From Prunus persica (lineage: Eukaryota; Streptophyta; Magnoliopsida; Rosales; Rosaceae): a DNA stretch of 64,000 nucleotides. Positions 1-9,701 of the stretch are shown here, piece by piece. Position numbers and translations under genes: made by a program. The stretch lies in the NCBI RefSeq assembly GCF_000346465.2, contig NC_034009.1:12838747-12902746 (forward strand), in the 5' to 3' direction. Below the pieces are notes generated by a model. The model was given only the letters and a program-made list of their open reading frames with translations. It did no database searches and was not told the origin of the DNA. Within the stretch, counting starts at the first letter, position 1. Each line of letters starts with the position of its first letter.

Positions 1-1
1 A

Positions 2-1099
2 TTGTATGGATTGAAACAGTCACCACGTGCATGGTTTGGACGGTTCACCATGGCAATGAAGAACAATGGTTTCAAACAGTGCAACTCAGATCATACTCTG
101 TTCTTGAAACATCAAAAAGGGAAGGTAACAGCATTAATAATCTATGTTGATGATATGATTATTACTGGGAATGATAAACATGAAATATCACAGCTACAAG
201 ACTATCTGACTACGGAGTTTGAGATGAAGGATCTAGGTGGACTCAAGTATTTCTTGGGAATTGAGGTGGCTCGATCGCAGCAAGGCATATTTCTCTCTCA
301 AAGGAAATATGTCTTAGACTTGTTTACAGACACAGGAATGCTAGATTGTAAACCTGCGGACACTCCTATTGTTCAGAATCATCATCTTGGAGAATATCCG
401 GATCAAGTTCCAACTAACAAAGAAAGATACCAAAGGTTAGTGGGAAGATTGATCTATTTGTCACATACTCGACCAGACATTGCTTATGCGGTGAGCGTTG
501 TCAGTCAATTTATGCACTCTCCAAGTGAAGACCACATGAATGCAGTTCTTCGGATACTTAGATATTTGAAGTCTGCACCTAGAAAAGGACTTATGTTCTC
601 AAAGCATGGTCATCTAAATATTGATGGTTATTCAGATGCAGATTGGGCAGGTAATGTAACAGATAGAAAATCCACATCGGGTTACTTCACATTCGTGGGA
701 GGTAATTTGGTGACATGGAGGAGCAAGAAACAAAATGTAGTAGCTTTATCCAGTGCAGAAGCCGAGTTCAGAGGCATGACTAAAGGGATTTGTGAACTTC
801 TTTGGTTAAGAAAGTTGCTTATTGAACTCGGGTATAAACCTACATCCACAATGAATCTCTTTTGTGACAACAAGGCTGCTATAGCCATTGCACAGAATCC
901 GGTTCAGCATGATCGTACTAAACATGTTGAGGTAGATCGACACTTCATCAAACAGAAGCTTGAGGCTAAAGTGTTTCAGTTTCCTTTTGTGAAATCCGAG
1001 GATCAATTGGCGGATATTTTGACAAAGGCGATTTCCAGTAAAGCATTCCACAATTCACTGGATCAGTTGGGCATTGGTGACATCTATGCACCAACGTGA
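2..1099 (+). CDS. Copia polyprotein, C-terminal part (reverse transcriptase and RNase H)
   Basis: An open reading frame of 365 codons entering from the left edge. It has the Copia reverse transcriptase catalytic motif YVDDMIITG, then the RNase H region with DADWAG, SSAEAEF and the tail motif KHVEVDRHFI. It ends just before the polypurine tract, as in the full element. There is no internal stop, so this copy is not visibly broken in the visible part. The true start lies outside the window; the first methionine is internal to the polyprotein. Confidence 0.93.
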   Translation: MYGLKQSPRAWFGRFTMAMKNNGFKQCNSDHTLFLKHQKGKVTALIIYVDDMIITGNDKHEISQLQDYLTTEFEMKDLGGLKYFLGIEVARSQQGIFLSQRKYVLDLFTDTGMLDCKPADTPIVQNHHLGEYPDQVPTNKERYQRLVGRLIYLSHTRPDIAYAVSVVSQFMHSPSEDHMNAVLRILRYLKSAPRKGLMFSKHGHLNIDGYSDADWAGNVTDRKSTSGYFTFVGGNLVTWRSKKQNVVALSSAEAEFRGMTKGICELLWLRKLLIELGYKPTSTMNLFCDNKAAIAIAQNPVQHDRTKHVEVDRHFIKQKLEAKVFQFPFVKSEDQLADILTKAISSKAFHNSLDQLGIGDIYAPT

Positions 1100-1106
1100 G
1101 GGGGAG

Positions 1107-1340
1107 TGTTGGCGTGACTTGTGGATATTGACTTACTTTCCTTACACACCAAGAATTCCTATTATAATTGTAATTGATTTACTTTAATTCCTGATTTCCT
1201 ACTGTAAATAGATTTAGGAATTTATTATTTACTTGCCCATTCAGGTTTCGTTGTATTATAAATATGACCTCCTACAAGGAGAAGAATACACAGAAAATTC
1301 CCACAAACAAATATTCTCTCATAATTTTCATATTTTAGCA
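1107..1340 (+). repeat. Copia 3' LTR (partial element)
   Basis: 234 bp, starting TGTTGGCGTGAC and ending TTTTAGCA, the same boundaries as the two LTRs of the complete element. It differs from them at only a few positions (for example ACACC versus ACACT, CTGTAAAT versus CTGCAAAT). It contains a TATA-like ATTATAAATATGACC stretch that could be the LTR promoter. Confidence 0.95.
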
Positions 1341-3484
1341 GTTACCACACCACTTGCCAACTGCAATGCCGCTTTGTCTCCAAGACGGACTCTCTCATCG
1401 GAGTTGCTGTTTTTTCTAACCTTAATCGGCGATGTCGTTTTCGATACCTATGTTCCACGTCGGTTCATGCTCAAAGGCTGATCAACTTATACAAATGAGC
1501 AAGCGTTTAAACAATAACATATAGGAGCCTCGATGTAGGATTATGGTCGTCTTAATTTATTTTCCAAGTATTAGTTTCTGTTTTATGGTTCATGAAGTCC
1601 TCCCATGCATGTACCATAACGAAGGTTGGGATTCAGATTATTGCACTATCGATCCTCTGCTCCTTCCTTTCACAATCAAATAATTAATAACGGCTATTTA
1701 TTTCAATTACAAGTTACAACTTACAAACCTTGTATGCTTTGCCCTTGCCATATATTGAGTGCAAGCAGCAGAAACTGTGGGGGGCTCATGTGACTTGAAA
1801 AATTCATACTAGTATTATACAAGTCATTTTCATGTACAATTTTATATCCTCCAAGGGTATCACCATAGAAGTCATTAGAGGTCTTTGAAATACTACTTGA
1901 GTTTAATATCAAAATTAATTTGAATTTGACACATTAAATTATTCAATTTCAAGAAAGTTTTAATCACAACCTAGCATAAATGTTTATCAAATTCCACCAA
2001 ACTTCCTTTTAACTTGTTGGAATTAACTTAACATTTTATTAGACATAAATAACTCATTGAAAAAAAAAAAGTTGAAACAAAGTTCACATATGTCGCTAAG
2101 AATAATTAAACAATTACTGTGGATTAAGCCGCTATACCACCATTTTTTTCCGTTTGAATAATTTATGTTTAAAAGGTACAATCTCACATTGAAAACTAGA
2201 CAAAATAAATACAACATATAATGTGTGATTCTACTACAAATATAGCCCTGATGACTTTTTTGCTGAAACCCAACACCTTGTCAGGTAATACAGGTGGTTG
2301 GTCCGCTTTGAAATCTTAACAATTTATATGTTGGGGTCCGACCTCTTTGAACATTAGGAACAAAAATACAACTAGATCAAGAGTTGAGAAATGTTAAATA
2401 ATTGTTTTCTAAGTTGTTCCTTCCACATTCCATAAGGGCGTCAATCTCTTATGTCTCTAAGACTCTAACCCATCCAAAAGAAAAAGAAAAGAACTTCACC
2501 ATATATCAAGAAGTAAATGAATGACCACTTATTTTTGGAGGAGGCGGAACTCCAAATCTAGCTAGGTGAGGCAATGCGCCTCATAGAATTGGTTATTGCA
2601 TGCACAGCAATTCTGCAAGTCATCAGTTACAAAAGCTGAGCCCAATATTGATGAGGATCCCAGGTCCCTAGTTGTTGCGTTCTACATACAAGAGACTGTG
2701 TTTTGCACTAGGCCGCCGATCCTTTTCTTACTCCAACATTCCCATGTGAGTTCCTTAGTAGGCCAGACCACCAATCACAATTCTAAGTTAGCTCTATGGT
2801 TTTATTGAATTATAAAATTGTTATGTTTTCTTTTACGTATGTTCATAGATGCTACTGTGGACCTGCAAATACAACGATTGCTCTTGCGAGAACCATCAAG
2901 AATGAAGTGTTTTCAATCTTGCTGGATCCTTTGACGTCCTCTGCTGGGCCTAGCTCTTTGATATCTTCTTGCAGGCTGGTGCTTACCACACCGCTTTCAA
3001 GCTGCAATGCCACTTTATCCACATAGCCTTTCTCATCCGCGTTGCAGGTAATTAGACAAACTCAACCTCACAAGGTTTATCTCTTCAATGTTTTTCTAGT
3101 TCGGTTCATGTCCAAAGTCTAAGCTTAATACAAATGAGCAAGCGTTTAGGGAATTAACGTAATTAACCTCAATTTGATTAGCTAGCTAGGATAGCCTATG
3201 TAGGATTATAGTCGTCCCAGACATTTATTTCAATTACAAGTTATAACCATTATATACTTTTGTCATTGTCACATATTGAGTGCAACAGAACTATCATTTA
3301 GTTAGCTTCAAATGGTTTCACGCAATATCATTTAAAAGATAAAATGCTTACACCTTATAAGAACCGAACCGAAGGCATTTAGGAGCATAAACCCAGGAAG
3401 AAGAGCCAAAGCTTTAGAAGCTTTTGGTTGGGAGAAGAGAATTTGAATGTCGGGAACCATAATTGGCAAGTTCAACCCTTTACA
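1341..3484. other. Non-coding stretch with a diverged local duplication
   Basis: No convincing gene. The segment just after the Copia LTR (about 1341-1790) resembles about 2985-3290 in order: TTACCACACC, CTGCAATGCC, ACAAATGAGCAAGCGTTTA, ATGTAGGATTAT, TTTATTTCAATTACAAGTTA and CATATTGAGTGCAA recur in both. The short frame at 2796-3026 covers part of the second copy but resembles nothing I know. The last 120 bp before 3485 may be the old promoter and leader of the PPR pseudogene. Confidence 0.6.
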
Positions 3485-3723
3485 TGGTGGTGACATCATC
3501 CTCTCTCTGTTTCACAAGCACGACATTTGGCCATTTGAAGCAAATCCACTCCCTCTTCATCACCTTTGGCCTCTCCACAAAACCCTTTCTTCCTCGCCAA
3601 GCTTGTTACTTCCATTGCAGCCTCTCAACCTAGCCATCTTGCCTACGCTTCGCTGCTCAGTGCAACCTCTCAACCTAGCCATCTTGCCTACGTTTCGCTG
3701 CTCTTCGACGGGGTAGAAGCACC
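3485..3723 (+). pseudogene. PPR protein gene, 5' part (interrupted by Copia insertion)
   Basis: A start codon at 3485 opens a frame reading HLKQIHSLFITFGL, the usual N-terminal lead-in of plant organellar pentatricopeptide-repeat proteins. Near 3580 the frame shifts by one base and continues as FFLAKLVTSIAA, then ends at LFDGVEAP where the Copia element begins. The target duplication GCACC lets this frame run directly into the PPR sequence after the element at 8168. A 45-bp tandem duplication (3617-3661, 3662-3706) repeats the segment QPSHLAY. So the gene had at least three lesions here: frameshift, 45-bp duplication and retrotransposon insertion. Confidence 0.8.
3617..3706. repeat. 45-bp tandem duplication inside the PPR pseudogene
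   Basis: Two adjacent 45-bp copies (3617-3661 and 3662-3706) differing at a handful of bases; each encodes QPSHLAY followed by SLL. The length is a multiple of three, so this event alone kept the frame. Confidence 0.9.
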
Positions 3724-3957
3724 TGTTGGCGTGACTTGTGGATATTGACTTACTTTCCTTACACACTAAGAATTCCTATTATAATTGTAATTGATTTACT
3801 TTAATTCCTGATTTCCTACTGCAAATAGATTTAGGAATTTATTATTTACTTGCCCATTCAGGTTTCGTTGTATTATAAATATGACCTCATACAAGGAGAA
3901 GAATACACAGAAAATTCCCACAAACAAATATTCTCTCATAGTTTTCATATTTTAGCA
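3724..3957 (+). repeat. Copia 5' LTR
   Basis: 234 bp, TGTTGGCG to TTTTAGCA. It differs from the 3' LTR at three visible positions (TTTCCTT/TTTCTTT, CTCATAC/CTCCTAC, CATAGTT/CATAATT). Confidence 0.96.
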
Positions 3958-3969
3958 TGGTATCAGAGC
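3958..3969 (+). promoter_or_regulatory. Primer-binding site (initiator Met tRNA)
   Basis: TGGTATCAGAGC immediately after the 5' LTR, the standard plant Copia primer-binding site that pairs with the 3' end of initiator methionine tRNA. Confidence 0.93.
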
Positions 3970-4016
3970 GGCGATCTTGGAATTGCTGACTCTAGTTTCA
4001 AACCCCCGCCGCTGCT

Positions 4017-4886
4017 ATGGGGGTTGATGATTTTTTCAACCCTCATGGAGGTAGCACCACCGACTCCTTCTCTCATTCTCCACCAACCATCATTGAGTTG
4101 AGTGCCCAGATGGCTCCGCTCCTACAGATGCAGACTTTGACCCTTAACCCGATCCAGAATCCGGATCCTTTTTTGACGACCCCGACCCCGACCCCGACTA
4201 TGACGACGACGACCCCGACCCCGACCCCGACTCCGAAGACGACCCCGACCCCCACTCCGATGATGACCCCAAACCCCAATTTGTCTGTGATTCAGACCCT
4301 GATCCCAATTTCGACTCCGACTCCGGCCCCGACTCAGGCTCAGATTCCGATCCCAATTCCTACTCAACCTGTATCCTATGCATCTTCCGCTGCACAAATT
4401 ATGACTTCTAGACTAACGACCCCGACACGTGGACTAGATTGTGCATATTGTGGTGATCCACGACACACTTGTGAGACTTGTTTTAAATCGCATGGCTACC
4501 CCAATTGGTGGGCTACTCTTATAGATCGAGGACAATGCAATATGACCAGTAATGGTACTGGTTATGGATTCCATACTTCCGATAAGATTAATTCCAGGAG
4601 CTGGATAATTGATTCCGGTGCAACTGATCATATGACGTTTGATCCTGATGATTTTCTGAATACTACACAACCTCGACGAACCTGTATTGCAAATGCCAAT
4701 AGTGTTACTTATCCTGTGACAGGGGCTGGCACTGTTGCACTCTCATCCTCTCTCACACTGTCTAATACTTTACTTGTTCCATCTTTATCCACTAAATTAT
4801 TGTCAGTTAGTCAGCTTACTGAACAATTGAATTGTTGTGTACTCATTTACCCGAATTTTTTGTTTGCTTCAGGATATTCACACTAA
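4017..4886 (+). CDS. Copia gag and protease frame with a Thr-Pro repeat region
   Basis: Frame of 289 codons at the Copia 5' end. Residues about 55-125 are a low-complexity Thr/Pro/Met tract from repeats of ACCCCG. After it comes a CX2CX4HX4C zinc knuckle (CAYCGDPRHTCETC) typical of Gag nucleocapsid, then the aspartic protease motif WIIDSGATDHMTF. The usual capsid (UBN2-type) domain of about 200 residues is not recognisable, so Gag looks internally deleted and replaced by the repeat. The frame ends at 4886; the rest of the polyprotein continues in another frame, with the switch at a run of six T near 4855-4860. Confidence 0.85.
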   Translation: MGVDDFFNPHGGSTTDSFSHSPPTIIELSAQMAPLLQMQTLTLNPIQNPDPFLTTPTPTPTMTTTTPTPTPTPKTTPTPTPMMTPNPNLSVIQTLIPISTPTPAPTQAQIPIPIPTQPVSYASSAAQIMTSRLTTPTRGLDCAYCGDPRHTCETCFKSHGYPNWWATLIDRGQCNMTSNGTGYGFHTSDKINSRSWIIDSGATDHMTFDPDDFLNTTQPRRTCIANANSVTYPVTGAGTVALSSSLTLSNTLLVPSLSTKLLSVSQLTEQLNCCVLIYPNFLFASGYSH

Positions 4887-7800
4887 GGAGATTCTTGGTC
4901 GTGGTACTAAGAGAGGGGGGCTATATTATGTCGATGACTTCAGTCCCGGCATGGCTAACAGCGTGACACATCCCTTTGATAGCAAACAAAAGCAAATTTG
5001 GTTGTGGCATCGTCGATTGGGACATCCGTCTTTTAGTTATATGAAGCATCTTATACCAGATTTATTCTCAGGTTTCAAAGACTCCGACTTCACATGTGAT
5101 ACTTGTATTTTGGCCAAGAGTCACCATGTGCCCTACCCGTTGAGTACGAACAAGTGTACTACTCCATTTACGTTAATTCACTCTGATGTCTGGGGACCTT
5201 CTCCTATCACTGCTCCTTCTGGTGTTCGATGGTTTGTCACATTCATCGATGATTGTACACGGATGACATGGCTTTATTTGCTGAAGAATAAAAACGAAGT
5301 GTTTTCCTGTTTTCAGTCCTTCCACAAACAGATGAAAACTCAGTTTAATGCTCAAATCCAGATTCTTCGCTCCGACAATGGTGGAGAATTTGTCAATCAT
5401 GACTTTCAGACTTACTTCCAACAACATGGAATTATCCATGAGACGACTTGTCCTCAGACACCACAACAAAATGGTGTTGCTGAACGAAAGAATCGACATC
5501 TTCTTGAAACCGCCCGAGCACTTCTGATTGGCGCTCATGTTCCTCGCCATCACTGGGATGATGCTATTGTCACCGCAGTTCATCTGATCAACCGCATGCC
5601 TTCTAGTGTACTGACCTTTAAAACTCCCTTACAGGTGCTTCCACAACACAGACCTCTGCCTTCTGTTTTGGTACTCACACCCCGAATCTTTGGATGTGTG
5701 GCTTTCGTTCATCTCCACAAAAATCAACGTAGCAAACTTGATCCATGTGCGCTTCGTTGTGTTTTTGTGGGTTATGCCACTCATCAGAAAGGCTACCGTT
5801 GTTATCACCCTCCTACCCAACGAACCTATGTCACTTTGGATGTGACCTTTCTGGAATCTGAGCTGTTCTTCCATGACCCATCATCCAATTCTACACTTCA
5901 GGGGGAGATACGAAGTGAAGAGCAGAATTGGAGCAACTTGGAAAATCAAGAAATTCTCCTTTGTACAGAAATGATTGATCATTCCGAGTCTGGAGCACGA
6001 GATTACTCTCTGTCGAAAAGCGACCAATCGCCCATTTATAGCGATCAATTGCCTGACCCACCTGATCCACGCGAAGATATTTCCGATCCGAGTCTCACAC
6101 TTACAGACAATACAGAACAACAAGATGAAGACCCCCCCTCTAACTCAACCGTACCAACAGACCAATCTCTTGAGAATATCCTTGAGGTAACTACTCCTAC
6201 TAGACTTGTGCATTTAGATGATAAAACTATTGGATATCAATTACCTTTCAGGCAAAATCGTGGGAAGCCACCAAACCGTTATTCACCTGATATTGGCAAG
6301 ACATCCAAGTATCCAATTGCAAATCATGTATCCACTGAGAAGCTGTCTGAACCACTTAAGGCTTTTGTGCATCAGTTGTCTGCTATCCATATTCCAACCA
6401 AGGTCTCTGAAGCATTGAAAGATCCTAAGTGGGTCCAAGCTATAAAAGAGGAGATGAAAGCCCTTGAGAAAAATCAAACTTGGACATTGGAGATTATACC
6501 CCGAGAAAAAAAGACTATCGGATGTAGATGGGTGTTTACTATAAAACACAATGCAGATGGATCTATCGAGCGATACAAGGCAAGACTTGTGGCAAAAGGG
6601 TACACACAGACCTATGGTATAGACTATGAAGAAACCTTTGCTCCCGTTGCAAAGTTAAACACCGTCAGAGTCTTATTGTCCCTTGCAGCTAATTTAGATT
6701 GGCCACTACACCAGTTTGATGTAAAGAATGCTTTTCTACATGGCGAACTCACGGAGGAGGTGTACATGGACATTCCTCCTGGATATAATACTACTCAGAC
6801 TGGAACAGTTTGCAGGTTACGAAAAGCATTGTATGGATTGAAACAGTCACCACGTGCATGGTTTGGACGGTTCACCATGGCAATGAAAAATAATGGTTTC
6901 AAACAGTGCAACTCAGATCATACTTTGTTCTTGAAACATCGAAAAGGGAAGGTAACAGCATTAATAATTTATGTTGATGATATGATTATTACTGGGAATG
7001 ATAAACAGGAAATATCACAGCTACAAGACTATCTGGCTACGGAGTTTGAGATGAAGGATCTAGGTGGACTCAAGTATTTCTTGGGAATTGAGGTGGCTCG
7101 ATCGCAGCAAGGTATATTTCTCTCTCAAAGGAAATATGTCTTAGACTTGTTGACAGACACAGGAATGCTAGATTGTAAACCTGCGGACACTCCTATTATT
7201 CAGAATCATCATCTTGGAGAATATCCGGATCAAGTTCCAACTAACAAAGAAAGATACCAAAGGTTAGTGGGAAGATTGATCTATTTGTCACATACTCGAC
7301 CAGACATTGCTTATGCGGTGAACGTTGTCAGTCAATTTATGCACTCTCCAAGTGAAGACCATATGAATGCAGTTCTTCGGATACTTAGATATTTGAAGTC
7401 TGCACCTGGAAAAGGACTTATGTTCTCAAAGCATGGTCATCTAAATATTGATGGTTATTCAGATGCAGATTGGGCAGGTAATATAACAGATAGAAAATCC
7501 ACATCGGGTTACTTCACATTCGTGGGAGGTAATTTGGTGACATGGAGAAGCAAGAAACAGAATGTAGTAGCTTTATCCAGTGCAGAAGCCGAGTTCAGAG
7601 GCATGACTAAAGGGATTTGTGAACTTCTTTGGTTAAGAAAGTTGCTTACTGAACTTGGGTATAAACCTACATCCACAATGAATCTCTTTTGTGATAACAA
7701 GGCTGCTATAGCCATTGCACAGAATCCGGTTCAGCATGATCGTACTAAACATGTTGAGGTGGATCGACACTTCATCAAACAAAAGCTTGAGGCTAAACTG

Positions 7801-7926
7801 TTTCAGTTTCCTTTTGTGAAATCCGAGGATCAATTGGCGGATATTTTGACAAAGGCGATTTCCAGTAAAGCATTCCACAATTCACTAGATCAGTTGGGCA
7901 TTGGCGACATCTATGCACCAACGTGA
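4837..7926 (+). CDS. Copia pol: integrase, reverse transcriptase, RNase H
   Basis: Open frame of 1029 codons. In order: GAG-pre-integrase segment with the integrase zinc motif (LWHRRLGHPS, then CDTCILAKS); integrase core with the acidic triad in HSDVWGP, RSDNGGEF and the downstream glutamate in QNGVAERKNRH; reverse transcriptase with FDVKNAFLHGEL and YVDDMIITG; RNase H with DADWAG and SSAEAEF. The 5' end overlaps the gag-protease frame by about 50 bases in a different frame; plant Copia elements normally have one frame, so a one-base indel is likelier than programmed frameshifting. The first methionine is probably not a genuine start. Confidence 0.95.
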   Translation: MYSFTRIFCLLQDIHTKEILGRGTKRGGLYYVDDFSPGMANSVTHPFDSKQKQIWLWHRRLGHPSFSYMKHLIPDLFSGFKDSDFTCDTCILAKSHHVPYPLSTNKCTTPFTLIHSDVWGPSPITAPSGVRWFVTFIDDCTRMTWLYLLKNKNEVFSCFQSFHKQMKTQFNAQIQILRSDNGGEFVNHDFQTYFQQHGIIHETTCPQTPQQNGVAERKNRHLLETARALLIGAHVPRHHWDDAIVTAVHLINRMPSSVLTFKTPLQVLPQHRPLPSVLVLTPRIFGCVAFVHLHKNQRSKLDPCALRCVFVGYATHQKGYRCYHPPTQRTYVTLDVTFLESELFFHDPSSNSTLQGEIRSEEQNWSNLENQEILLCTEMIDHSESGARDYSLSKSDQSPIYSDQLPDPPDPREDISDPSLTLTDNTEQQDEDPPSNSTVPTDQSLENILEVTTPTRLVHLDDKTIGYQLPFRQNRGKPPNRYSPDIGKTSKYPIANHVSTEKLSEPLKAFVHQLSAIHIPTKVSEALKDPKWVQAIKEEMKALEKNQTWTLEIIPREKKTIGCRWVFTIKHNADGSIERYKARLVAKGYTQTYGIDYEETFAPVAKLNTVRVLLSLAANLDWPLHQFDVKNAFLHGELTEEVYMDIPPGYNTTQTGTVCRLRKALYGLKQSPRAWFGRFTMAMKNNGFKQCNSDHTLFLKHRKGKVTALIIYVDDMIITGNDKQEISQLQDYLATEFEMKDLGGLKYFLGIEVARSQQGIFLSQRKYVLDLLTDTGMLDCKPADTPIIQNHHLGEYPDQVPTNKERYQRLVGRLIYLSHTRPDIAYAVNVVSQFMHSPSEDHMNAVLRILRYLKSAPGKGLMFSKHGHLNIDGYSDADWAGNITDRKSTSGYFTFVGGNLVTWRSKKQNVVALSSAEAEFRGMTKGICELLWLRKLLTELGYKPTSTMNLFCDNKAAIAIAQNPVQHDRTKHVEVDRHFIKQKLEAKLFQFPFVKSEDQLADILTKAISSKAFHNSLDQLGIGDIYAPT

Positions 7927-7933
7927 GGGGAAG

Positions 7934-8167
7934 TGTTGGCGTGACTTGTGGATATTGACTTACTTTCTTTACACACTAAGAATTCCTATTATAATTGTAA
8001 TTGATTTACTTTAATTCCTGATTTCCTACTGCAAATAGATTTAGGAATTTATTATTTACTTGCCCATTCAGGTTTCGTTGTATTATAAATATGACCTCCT
8101 ACAAGGAGAAGAATACACAGAAAATTCCCACAAACAAATATTCTCTCATAATTTTCATATTTTAGCA
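7934..8167 (+). repeat. Copia 3' LTR
   Basis: 234 bp, same ends as the 5' LTR; preceded by the polypurine tract GAGGGGAAG and followed by the GCACC target duplication. Confidence 0.96.
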
Positions 8168-9701
8168 GCACCCACCACTCATTTATGGAATTCCATAATC
8201 AGATCATTCTCTACGAGTTCAGAACCTCGCAGGTCCCTCATTTTCTATTCAAAAATGCGCACAAATGGTATTGCTCCCGACAAGCACACCTTCCCTTTGC
8301 TTCTCAAGGGCTTTTCCAAGTTGGAAAACGAAAACCCATTTCAGTTTTATGCTCATATAGTCAAGTTTGGATTGAATTTTGACCAATTTGTGAGGAATTC
8401 ATTGATATATGCATTTTCTGGTTGCGGATACTTAGAGTCTGCCAACCATGTGTTTGATGAAAGTACGCACAAAGATGTGGGACTGCATTTATTGACGGGT
8501 ATGTGAAAAACGGTCGTGCCCTGGAAGCAATCAAGTGCTTTTTGGAGATGAGATTGATGGGAATTAGGGTCGATCAGGTGACAGTTGTTAGTGTTCTTTG
8601 TGCTGCCGGAATGACTGGTGATATTTGGTTTGGACGGTGCGTTCATGGGTTCTATGTGGAAGCAGGTAGAGTACAATGGGATGCCTATGTTGGTAGCGCT
8701 CTTCTGGATATGTACATGAAGTGCGGCTACCATAAAGATGCTTGTAAAGTTTTTAATGAAATGCCAGTTAAAAATGTAGTTTGTTGGAGTGCCTTGATAG
8801 CAGGTTATACACAATGTAGCAAATATAAAGATGCATTGCTTGCCTTGAAATATATGCTTTCAGAGAGCATCAGACCTAACCAATCTACATTCACGAGTGT
8901 ACTTACTTCTTGTGCACACCTAGGGGCGCTAGATAGAGGAAAGTCGGTTCATGGTTACATATGTAGGCATAAAATTCCGGTGAACTCGTTACTTGGAACA
9001 TCATTAGTAGATATGTATGCAAAATGTGGTTGCATTGATGTGGCTCTATCTGTTTTTGGAAAGTTGCCCACCAAGGATGTCTTTACTTGGACTGCCATGA
9101 TTAGTGGGTTGGCAATGGACGGGGATGCTTTGAAAGCTTTGAACTTCTTCTCACATATGTTACAGAGTGGGGTTCTACCTAATGAAGTAACCTTCATTGG
9201 TGTTCTTAGTGCTTGTTCTCATGGAGGTCTTGTAGATGAGGGACGTAAGCTTTTTGGTTCAATGAAGCAGGATTTTCATTTGGAGCCTACTGTAGATCAC
9301 TACGGTTGTATGGTTGATTTACTTGGTAGGGTTGGGTACTTGGTGTCTGTGTGATTCATAAGAATTTTGAGCTAGGGGAACTTGTAGGAAATCATCTGAT
9401 CAAGCTGCAGTCAAATCACAGTGGACGATACATACTTTTGTCAAACTTGTACTCGACATGGAAAAAATGGGAAATAGATGCTGGCATAAGGAAGCTCATG
9501 AAAGGGAAACGTGTTGAAAAGATAACAGGGCATAGCTGGATAGAAGTCAATGGTGCAATTTTTGAGTTTGCTGCTTTTGACAAATCGCATTCTGAATCAG
9601 ATAATATATATTTGATACTGGACAACATGTTCGTCCAATTGAAACTCGCTGGTTATGTTCTAGATACTAACCTACTTGCGTTTGACATTGATGGAAGCTG
9701 A
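8168..9701 (+). pseudogene. PPR protein gene, 3' part with E/E+ type C-terminus (broken)
   Basis: Continues the PPR frame interrupted at 3723. It begins THLWNSIIRSF and shows repeated PPR units of the P-L-S type (YVGSALLDMYMKCG, VCWSALIAGYTQC, TFTSVLTSCAHLGAL, LGTSLVDMYAKCG, FTWTAMISGLAMDG, TFIGVLSACSHGGL), then E and E+ segments (SGRYILLSNLYS, GHSWIEVNG). Two lesions lie here. Near 8480-8490 a few bases are missing and the frame moves to the one entered at 8503. Near 9345-9360 a stretch of roughly 60-100 bases is absent between GRVGYL and IHKNFELGE, with another frame change. Such proteins normally bind organellar RNA, but this copy cannot encode a full one. The end at 9701 is the in-frame stop after the E+ region. 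Confidence 0.88.

Larger units (their letters stand above)
1..1340 (+). mobile_element. Copia LTR retrotransposon, 3' part (cut by window edge)
   Basis: The 3' end of a Ty1/Copia element: reverse transcriptase and RNase H coding sequence followed by a polypurine tract (GAGGGGGAG, ending at 1106) and a 234-bp LTR (1107-1340, TGTTGGCG to TTTAGCA). It is nearly identical to the complete element at 3724-8167, so both belong to one recently active family. The 5' part lies outside the window, so the target duplication cannot be checked. The base run after the LTR is GTTAC. Confidence 0.95.
3724..8167 (+). mobile_element. Complete Copia LTR retrotransposon (4444 bp, target duplication GCACC)
   Basis: Both LTRs (3724-3957 and 7934-8167, 234 bp each) start TGTTGG and end TTAGCA. 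They are flanked by the same five bases, GCACC, at 3719-3723 and 8168-8172. Directly after the 5' LTR is a primer-binding site TGGTATCAGAGC, complementary to initiator methionine tRNA. A polypurine tract (GAGGGGAAG) precedes the 3' LTR. The LTRs differ at three positions that I could see (about 1.3%), indicating a young insertion. Domain order protease, integrase, reverse transcriptase, RNase H places it in Ty1/Copia. It sits inside the PPR gene in the same orientation. Confidence 0.97.

Noticed and set aside
4073..4397. Minus-strand frames rich in Gly-Val and Arg-Gly repeats
   Set aside because: Opposite-strand shadow of the ACCCCG repeat in the Copia gag; no independent evidence of a gene.
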